Below, piece by piece: positions 56,260 through 64,000 of a stretch of DNA of 64,000 nucleotides. The stretch covers positions 124,001 to 188,000 of the forward strand of contig CAWUHX010000036.1 in NCBI GenBank assembly GCA_963922205.1, in the 5' to 3' direction. The DNA comes from Romanomermis culicivorax (lineage: Eukaryota > Nematoda > Enoplea > Mermithida > Mermithidae). Below the pieces are notes generated by a model. That model was not told the origin of the DNA. It worked only from the letters and a program-made list of their open reading frames with translations, and made no database searches. Position 1 is the stretch's first letter; each line of letters starts with the position of its first letter. A program made the position numbers and the translations under genes.

Positions 56260-56954
56260 TACCGTATTACCCAAACCCTAGGCGCTTATTGTTCCAAGCT
56301 GGTCCTAGGAGAGGCGCTTAAATGAAGGGGGTACTTATATTTTCAAATCAATTCTGCTATGTCAACTTCCAAATTTTATTATCAATTAAAAGTTTTATGA
56401 CTCAACTTCATCAATATCAGAGGAAAACAAATTTTCATCATCATCTGAAACTGTATTCGAATATTCATCGTCCAAATCGGATGACACTTTTAACAACTTC
56501 AAATCATCTTCACAGCCTTTTCCGAGTTGTAAACATGTAATCAAATGATCTAAGGAAACGTCGGGAAAGCGTTGTTATAGCACAATACTTGAACGAACGT
56601 CGAATCATATCTTTTGACAATGAGGTCCATGTATTAGAAGTCCAAATGCACATCAACTTCAGAATTTGACATTGCAAATTTCAAAAAATTAAAAAAAAGC
56701 TGATCCCAATAAATTCGCAAAAAAAAGTTACAGTATAAATACAACCTGAGGAACATGTTAACATGTTATTATATAGCTAACCTACGAATCTAATACGCAA
56801 GATTACCTACTTGAATTAATATGCTTAGTACACAAGATAAAAAATTGCTATAATTTAGAGGATGCATAAATGAGTAGGAGCGCTTATATTTTCAAGGCGC
56901 TTAAATGAAGGGGCGCTTAAATCGGTGCGAGCGGTTAATTCGGGTAATACAGTA
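56260..56954. mobile_element. 0.7-kb MITE with TACYGTATTACCC ends
   Basis: Left TACCGTATTACCCAAACC and right GGGTAATACAGTA are inverted. Inner pairs GGCGCTTAAATGAAGGGG appear near both ends. No transposase; superfamily not assigned. Confidence 0.6.
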
Positions 56955-57340
56955 TGCAGTTTATTGGAAATCCTCCAAGAAATAAGATTCACAAAAAAAT
57001 CCTATAACTCCTGCAATTTTGGTCGTTGGACGGAAAAATTTTTCCAAGGACAGTTTAGGACCTTGGACGACATGTTAAAAAAATTTGATCAATATCTGAG
57101 ACGGTCGAGCGGAGACCCCTATACAACAGCAAATTAATAAAATTTTACCACTTCAAAAATTACGACGCAAAAAATGCAAGCCACCTGATCGACATTATTG
57201 CACCCGTTTGTCATCAACGTCAGCTGTGTCGTCCACACTATTGAAGTTTAATCTAAAATTAAAGTTAATTCTCAGTCGTTCAGCAATAAACCTCAATGTC
57301 GTTTCAAATTAAAAAATTTTGCGCTCATTACTATTGATCT

Positions 57341-58743
57341 GGGGCCGGTTGCAATATTCGGGTTTAAGTCCGAGCTCGTGATTATCTTCAGCAAAATAAT
57401 CGCGAGCTCGCGATCAGCGGTTGCAATAACCCTGGGATGATCCCGACGTCGCGACTATCTCGAGCTCGAGATAATCGCGAGCTCGGGCTCAAACCCGAGC
57501 TCGATCAGTGCGGTTGCAATAAATTTTCTAGTCTAATTCTGATCGCGAGGTCGGTTTCAGTGGTACGCAAAAGTTAATCGTCATCGGTAGTAGGTTTAAG
57601 TCCGAGAAAGTTGTTGTTTTTTTATACTTTTGTCATAATGAATTTTCTAAATTATCCACTAAATAATCATCAAGCTAATCGAGTTGGATTTTTTCAACAT
57701 TTTGACAATAAATATTTGGTTTTGGCCCGTATCCAATGTTGCTAAAATGTGAATTCCGATTTTTCGGATCCGAATTTTTCTTTTTCTAAATTAAGCTTTT
57801 CGCTTTCCGATACTAATTTTTCTTGCTTAATAGAAACACTTTTTCATTCCAAAGGATCCACTTTTTGCCACTTCGGCTCTTCAACCATCAAACCTAGGCT
57901 TCCGATGAAACCTTCGATGAAACAGCGGCCAATTCAGATAAACTAGTATCGGCTTACAGACCTCCCCCGATCTCTTGGAATGCTGCTATGTGCTTCTATG
58001 ATGGTTTGAGAATTTTCGGGAGGTAGACAAGAATCAGGCGGTTCACCATCCGTTTCCCAAACCACTTTATTTCCTTTCTCAAATCTTCTTTTGTACGGCT
58101 TTTCACATTTTTCAATCTAATTCTTATATCTTCCAGAAACCAATGGACAATGGAATTTTGTGCATTGTCTTCGGCTTCGATTATATTCCAGACGTGGGAC
58201 TGGTTTCATCAAAGAAACTTAAGCTACAGCTGAGCTGCAGCTTAAGCTGTAGCTTAACTAGTAGCTTAACTATATATTATACCATTGTCATAAACATATA
58301 GAGAAGGTTAAGATGCAACTGAGCTGTCCAAATCCAAAACTAATCGATATTCGAGACAAATTTCTCTCAAAAATACTTCATATCTAGGTGTTCACTTTGG
58401 AATGCGTTTTGTCCTTGAAACCACTCGAACTTTAAGCGGGAACAAAAGACAGATGAACAGCAAACAGAAAAACAAACAATGTTGGACCCAGTGTTTTTTC
58501 ACCAACTTTTGTTTACTTTTCACATCATGCAATTAATATAATGTATTGGCGATGTTTCTTCCTGGAAGGTCGAGATAATCGCGAGCTCGGGCTTAAACCT
58601 GAGCATCAGTTAATCGCGAGCTCGATTTTTTTATTGCAACCCGAGAAAGATGAAACTGAGCTCGCGATTAGCTAATTCTCAGCATTAACGACTTAATACT
58701 GAGCTCGTGATGATCCTCAGCATTATTTATTGCAACCGGCCCC
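57341..58743. mobile_element. 1.4-kb element with GGGGCCGGTTGCAATA TIRs and 6-bp TSD
   Basis: TGATCT at 57335-57340 recurs at 58744-58749. Both ends hold dense GAGCTCGCGATTATCTC-type palindromes around the TIR. A second type of insertion, GGTTTCATCAAAG followed by AGCTTAAGCT palindromes, is at about 58200-58320 inside. The gene content is a broken Myb/SANT-like segment. Confidence 0.6.
57960..58160 (-). pseudogene. Myb/SANT-like protein remnant
   Basis: Minus-strand reading gives RLKNVKSRTKEDLRKEIK, then in a shifted frame VVWETDGEPPDS, like the conserved K..L...K..TGGGPP segment of Myb/SANT DNA-binding proteins that accompany Harbinger-type transposons. Frames and stops are broken. Confidence 0.35.
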
Positions 58744-59017
58744 TGATCTAATGACTCTATCAGCTTTCTATGGTGATATAAAGCGATGCCCTTGAAACAG
58801 TTTGGCCGCAACTGTGAGAAGAGGGTATAACGATCATTACTTCCTTGTTTTCTTTCAAAATTCGCTCTCTTTCGAAGGTTAGCTGGCTTCCGTTAGGAAG
58901 TGGAATTTCGGAATTTTGACGTCATTTAAACATAAAGTCCGCAATTCCTTCAGAAAACGATGAGAAGAACATTTTTTCTCCCGGAGAAGATGGGAATACT
59001 AAAAGAATGCTTCCTTT

Positions 59018-59242
59018 TTATTCATCATTGCTGCTAATAAGCTTCTTGTATGCAGCTTTAGTATGTAAGTCTTTGAGGCACTGAAATTCTATCTTCTCGA
59101 CTATTGGAATAGGATGACCGAGGAAAATAACTTTGGTTGCATGATTTTTTCCACTCGTGATACCCTGTCGTCTCCTAAAAGGTAACATTTTCTTCGTTTT
59201 AGAAATGGTCCCATATTTAACGAAATACGAGGATGACATCAA
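59018..59242 (-). CDS. Possible small coding exon, unidentified
   Basis: A 74-codon minus ORF from ATG with basic start and AATAAA overlapping the stop (TGAATAAAAA). It reads GKNHATKVIFLGHPIPIVEK near its middle. No family is recognised and a conserved domain is not visible, so chance ORF is a real alternative. Confidence 0.25.
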   Translation of the reverse strand: MMSSSYFVKYGTISKTKKMLPFRRRQGITSGKNHATKVIFLGHPIPIVEKIEFQCLKDLHTKAAYKKLISSNDE

Positions 59243-60445
59243 CCGACGTACAAAATGGTGGCCATCTTATCCGAGTGTGGGTTTCAACGAAAGGTGAGGA
59301 AGCTTTCCATGGGTACCCACTGGGATATCCTGAAAATATGATATTAAAATAACCGTAAGAAAAACAGGGTTTTCACATTTAATGTCAACATATAATGGTG
59401 TCATAATAATGAAATAGTTTTCGTTTTCAAGTTTCATTTTTTGATGGCATTTTAAGAAAAGCAGACTATAGATTATGTATATTTGTTCTTACAGAATGCT
59501 TCTTATCTGAAACTTTCAAAAGAAGCAATTTCTGCTAAAAAGTGTTTATAAAAGTTTCGAGACCATTCGACTGACAAATTTTCAATTTAGTTTGTGAGTT
59601 AACAGAAAAAATGTAGCGTAGAACTTGTCCTATGCTTTATAATTTACAAACATTTTGAGAAAAATAGACCCAATTCATTTTCAAATCCGCCTCGGAAGCA
59701 AAATAGTATATAGAAAACGGTGAGCAGACGATTAACGTGCATCGTATGCTGAAATCTTTTTTCTCAATTTTTTCGCTTAACTGCTACAGTCAATTCGAAA
59801 AAAGGTCTCCGTATACCCAGGCCGTTATTATTTGCATGAACATCTTTCTGTGCGTCAAGACTCATTTGAAAAAATAGACTACACTAAGATTCTTGAATCA
59901 TCTGTGATTCTACAGTCCTCTTTCTTGAAACAATAAAGCCGGGAAGCTTAGTACAATTTTTTCAGTCAAGCTTTACGTCATATGATACTGAGAATTACTC
60001 AACTTACCAATTACCATCAGAACTTTTTCACACAAAAAATTATGCAGTGAAAGCTTGATATTACCACGCACATAATTTCTGTCATTTTTCGTCACGTCAT
60101 AACGTATATTGTATTAAAAACGGACCATAGAAGAAAGTTTTCAAAATTCTAGAAATCCTAGAAATTCTATGCAAATTCTATGCATATCATAATATCAAGT
60201 AAACGATGGGTTTAGCTCTTCAGATTTTTTCGCCTGCTTAGCATTTCCACAGTAGAGCGATTATAACACTGCAGTCCACGCCAAGAGCCTTTGAGTTGCA
60301 AAGTGCAAGACGGAAGTGAAAATGATAAAAAAGATAGCTATTTTATCTTGTTTTTCATAGGTCGTACAGTCAACTTGCCGAAAAATATTGATTTACGATG
60401 CCAGTTTTCTATTTGGACAAAAGCATCTGGAAAAATGGACTATTA

Positions 60446-60713
60446 GGGGCCAACTATACTTCGCCGTACGGCGCCGTAGGGTGCCGTACAGTGCCGTGCG
60501 GCACGTAAGTATAGTAGCTACTTATCATGCGCCGTACGGCACGTAAGTATAGCAGCACTTATAATTTTCATTTACTTATTATCATTTACCACCGTACGGC
60601 GGCGTACGGCGTGAAGTATAGCAGCCACTCATGCGCCGTACGGCGCGTGCGGCGAAGTATAGCAGCTCAATGTGGTGCCGTACGGCACCGTACGGAGAAG
60701 TATAGTTGGCCCA
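60446..60713. mobile_element. 268-bp MITE with GCCGTACGGC palindrome array
   Basis: Ends GGGGCCAACTATACTTC and GAAGTATAGTTGGCCC are inverted and flanked by TTA on both sides (60443-60445, 60714-60716), as for PIF/Harbinger elements. The interior repeats GCCGTACGGC and GTAAGTATAGCAGC at least six times. Confidence 0.8.
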
Positions 60714-60931
60714 TTAGTTTTGTTGACTGGTCATTACTCGACTCACAGGCACTAAAGCTACAATGATTTACGCATTTTTTGATTGATCACGCTATTTGGC
60801 AAGAGTTCAAAGACGTAGAAAAATTAGAAATATAATCCCGAGTTAAAATCGAGAACTATACTAATCTTTTTCCAAATGAGCCGTAGAAAGAAAAAAATGC
60901 TGATGCAAAAAATAAACAAGCTGCATAAACA

Positions 60932-61826
60932 GGGCCGGTTTCATCAAAGCGACTAAAGCTCCAGCTGAGCTGCAGCTTAAGCTGCAGTTTAACTCCATAT
61001 GTTATACCATTGTCGTTAAGCTGTAGCTCAGCTGTAGCTTAACTCGTACACAAAACATGTCGAGAAAGACGGCAATGCTATAACATATAGAGTTAAGCTA
61101 CAGCTTAAGCTGCAGCTTAACTTTCTCGATATGTTTTGTGTACGATTTAAGTTGCAGCTGAGCTGCACCTTAACTTTTCGTATAAAGAAATGCTTCCATT
61201 ACGCATTGCGCGGACTTCACCCGAAAACTTTACCTTCGAATAACGATTTTTTCAATCGACTAGAAAAAATTTTGCCTTTTGTTCGAACTTCGCCGGTACT
61301 GGCAACTCGTACTGGCAACTCAGGGATGAGTGTTTTGGCACTTCTTTAGTTCGTTCGTTTTCTGGTCCATTTTGACATATGAACATAAATAATAGTTAAA
61401 CAAACTTCCAAAACTACCTACGCAAGCTACTGGCAAAGTTCCAACAAAGTGAAATTTTTTCTAGTCGATAAACCACCACTAATGGCTGTGAAAAATCGAC
61501 AACCGAACGAAAAGTTTTCGGAACAAATCCGGACAATCCGCCATGGAAACATTTTCTTCACACGTAGAGTTAAGATGCAGCTCAGCTGCAGCTTAACTCC
61601 TACACAAGACATATCCTGAAAGTTAAGCTGCAGCTTAAGCTGTAGCTTAACTCCACATGTTATAGCATTGCCGTTAAGGTGCAGCTCAGCTGTAGCTTAA
61701 CTTTCTCGACATGTTTTGTGTACGAGTTAAGCTACAGCTGAGCTGCAGCTCAACGACAATCGTATAATATATAGAGTTAAGCTGCAGCTCAGCTGGAGCT
61801 TAAGTCGCTTTGATGAAACCGGCCCC
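60932..61826. mobile_element. 0.9-kb element made largely of AGCTTAAGCTGCAGCT palindromes
   Basis: Termini GGGCCGGTTTCATCAAAGCGAC and its exact mirror GTCGCTTTGATGAAACCGGCCC. The first and last 200 bp are chains of GCTGCAGCT, CAGCTGAGCTG and TTAAGCTGCAGCTTAA, so each arm and the whole can fold. No TSD found. Confidence 0.75.
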
Positions 61827-62386
61827 GCTCCTTTTTCTCAGGTTGACTATTGCAGCAGAAAGAAAATGCTGGCTTTGGTGAATAGTCAGCTCCTGTTTAT
61901 GGATTCCTTTGGATTTTTTGTATTCTGCGGCTTATTTGAAAATGAATGAACTATAGAAAGCAATGTCAACTTTTGATCCAAAGGCAACATTTTATGTAAG
62001 TTAATTTTTTCACTCAAATGTGCCTCGGAGCGCAGAAAGATGTTCATGGTAACAAGTGGAACAATTTGAGAAAATCGATTTCCGCATACGATGCAGGTTT
62101 AATGTCTGCTCATTTATTTCTACGGATTATTTTGCATTACGATTCCGAGACTTAATTCAAAATAAATGCACTATAGTGTAAATTTTCATAGGCACGCCAT
62201 CGATCTCAAGTTTTAAGTAAAAACTGTGAAATATTTCTCCATTGAGAGTATTCGGGAATAGAATGCAATCGTTGCTGGGACGTCCTATCGAACTGACCTG
62301 TCCAGGACATTTTTGTAGCTGCAATTACTGACTGCGACAGTGTTACCCTTCTCTAGTGTACTGTCCTCTTTCCTCGAAGATCACAG

Positions 62387-62632
62387 GCCCGCCAAGTTTT
62401 GAACGAATTTGTGGTCGACGCTTTCATACAGCCGCGCTGTTTGGCCAAGTCAGCGTCGGCGGTTAGTTTGACGTTTATCCGCGACGCAGGGGACAGGACG
62501 TTCCAACCGCTGCGACGAACCACCAGCTACAGCGACTTGAGCCCCTCGCATGCTTTACCCTACGATTCCAGGGTCGCGCCGCGTATCGTTAATCCCAATC
62601 GATCGACTCGGGTCAATTACAATAAGTGGTAA
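62387..62632 (+). CDS. Probable terminal exon of an unidentified host gene
   Basis: The acceptor GATCACAG at 62386 opens 81 codons ending in TAA at 62630-62632, with clearly higher GC than the flanks and balanced codon use. It reads RRTTSYSDL and RVAPRIVNPNRSTRVNYNKW at the end. An AATAAA follows at 62708-62713. I do not recognise the protein. The upstream exon was not found, and the AG at 62386 is inferred. Confidence 0.5.
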   Translation, partial: ARQVLNEFVVDAFIQPRCLAKSASAVSLTFIRDAGDRTFQPLRRTTSYSDLSPSHALPYDSRVAPRIVNPNRSTRVNYNKW

Positions 62633-62707
62633 AATGAACTGAAAATGGATCAGGCGGTTGAACGCTGGTTGAAGAACACAGAGCCCGCTTGCATGAATAT
62701 CTCCCTC

Positions 62708-62713
62708 AATAAA
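62708..62713 (+). terminator. Poly(A) signal after the 62387-62632 exon
   Basis: AATAAA 76 bp beyond the stop codon, consistent with a last exon. Confidence 0.4.
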
Positions 62714-62847
62714 ATCAACTCAATGAGTTTTTTCGATCCAAATTTTGATTTTCTACATAGTGTACAGGTTTCAAAGATCTATCGAGTCATGATAAGAAAA
62801 CTCATGTCCGGCTCTTGGTTCACGATATCCAGGTCTGAAGTTCAATG

Positions 62848-62922
62848 GGTAGCAGATCCGCTACCTACTGCACATCCGCTGCCTAGTGCACGACTTCTAC
62901 CAAGTGCACATCCGCTACCTTA
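62848..62922. repeat. 18-bp minisatellite (about 4 units)
   Basis: Units of the type CATCCGCTACCTAGTGCA in tandem. A GCTGTACAAGGAGTAAC-type short repeat follows at 63030-63110. Confidence 0.7.
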
Positions 62923-63429
62923 GTCACATTTAGTCACACATTAGACAGCAAAAATTTTTGTAAAAGGTTTCGCTATGAAAACATGAATGACGGTGGCGAA
63001 GAATATTTTCTTTGCCACTTTTTGACTCAAATTGCTGCACAAAGAGTAACTTTTAAAATTGCTGTACAAGGAGTAACTAATTGCTGTACAAGGAGTAAAG
63101 TAAATCTCGGAATAAGGCTACTTTCAGAAGTAGCTACTGGAACAGAGTACCGGCAGAGCAGTTACTCTCGGAGTAAATCTCGGAGTCGCAAAAAAGTGAC
63201 CAGTTGTTTGTTATTATTTCGCTGTATTGCCGGTTTTATATTTCACTTTATCTCGAAATTAGAATTTCTCCCTTGTATTCTTGCTCGATCAATTATGAGC
63301 GCCAGAAAAAATAAAAAGATCGTAATTTTTTAGATATGGAAGTTAACTTTTTGTTGTTAGACTTTCTGAAACCTTTTTTGGAACTTTTTGTTGGAGCACG
63401 TTAATAGTCGGAAAAAAATATCATCGAAA

Positions 63430-63620
63430 ATGAAAAACAGATAACGTTGCGACGAAGATCAAATAAGCAGCTTGGGCGGAAATCGTTAAAGAAATCTATG
63501 AAAATCCTGAATGTCAAGATAAAACGATTGAACAATTACAGACAAAATGGAAGGATTTGACAAAGGTTTTTAAAAAATTAAAAAGTAGCACAGGCGTTCC
63601 TGTACGATTTTATTTATTTT
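63430..63620 (+). CDS. Myb/SANT-like DNA-binding domain fragment
   Basis: Plus-strand reading AAWAEIVKEIYENPECQDKT then IEQLQTKWKDLTKVFKKLK has the Trp spacing and the Q.kWk.L...k end of Myb/SANT-like domains, which bind DNA in host regulators and in transposon accessory proteins. A TAA sits just before the first Trp, so either an intron acceptor lies there or the copy is broken. The rest of the protein is not seen. Confidence 0.5.
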
Positions 63621-64000
63621 AAAAATACTATCACTGAAAATAACGGTTAAAGATCATGCGTCTTTTCACAATACCTCGGGCATTAGGCTGATTTAAGCTC
63701 AGTCATCATTGTCAACCTGATCACCTTGTGCATTCTCATAGTCAGGAAAGTTATTCATCGACCACAGGGAGAATACGCAATTGCCCTGCAACCCCGGATA
63801 ATGTCGCCACTTATATTATAAATATCTGAATATCTGATTCGAATTACCTTCGTTTCAGATGGCATACTATTATGTTGATTTGCTGCATTTTTGAGTTATT
63901 CGTACATATAAGTTTGTGTACTGTTTCTTTAAAATCGGTATCCCAAGCGAAAATCTTCATCACTGTAATTTTCGAATGAATCGTTACTTCCGATCAAATG

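Overview
This is eukaryotic, AT-rich, invertebrate-type DNA. It has short spliceosomal introns (GT..AG, acceptors such as ttttcag, ttttag, tttacag), two recognisable host genes and a very dense load of transposable elements. The intron style and the proline-rich retroelement proteins resemble an enoplean or mermithid nematode. That is an impression I cannot prove here.

Host genes. The 3' exons of a nucleoside diphosphate kinase lie at 3503-3970 (+). A 13-exon gene at 6759-30976 (+) encodes a 707-residue protein whose exon phases all join without a break. It reads along its length like VCPIP1/VCIP135, the OTU-family deubiquitinase partner of VCP/p97. The residues aligned with the catalytic Cys and Asp are Gly194 and Lys191, so it looks like a pseudo-deubiquitinase. 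Its third intron (8008-24222) is 16.2 kb and packed with transposons. A likely terminal exon of an unidentified host gene is at 62387-62632, and a Myb/SANT-like segment is at 63430-63620.

Small DNA elements. The VCPIP1-like introns and both flanks hold several MITE families, many with readable target-site duplications (TSDs). These include hAT-type elements with 8-bp TSDs at 15668-17370 (with a decayed transposase), 15907-16264, 19253-19406, 23540-23731, 24956-25391 and 25623-26032, a mariner-type element at 10236-10984, and a CTATAGTCTG-ended family with four copies. Two roughly 3-kb composite repeats, each with an 85-bp satellite of hairpin-forming monomers, sit in two introns of the same gene.

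31.7-35.8 kb holds two diverged 1.3-kb direct repeats that share a series of hairpins with apparent compensatory changes.

36944-55628 is an 18.7-kb Polinton/Maverick-like element. It has about 0.71-kb terminal inverted repeats (TIRs), AGT..ACT ends and a perfect 6-bp TSD (AATGGC). Its surviving gene is a decayed, intron-rich protein-primed DNA polymerase B (49990-54828, +). About 11.2 kb of its left half is Ty3/gypsy-like retroelement sequence on the minus strand: protease, RT, RNase H and integrase at 48.9-44.7 kb, then a long ORF at 44.25-39.9 kb that begins with a DEDDy-type 3'-5' exonuclease-like domain and ends in a proline-rich tail, then a polypurine tract and a 554-bp LTR. Past the LTR lies a primer-binding-site-like sequence and the start of a second, truncated gag.

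55.6-64 kb carries further MITEs with strongly palindromic interiors (GCCGTACGGC arrays, AGCTTAAGCTGCAGCT arrays, GAGCTCGCGA arrays) and small host-like coding pieces.
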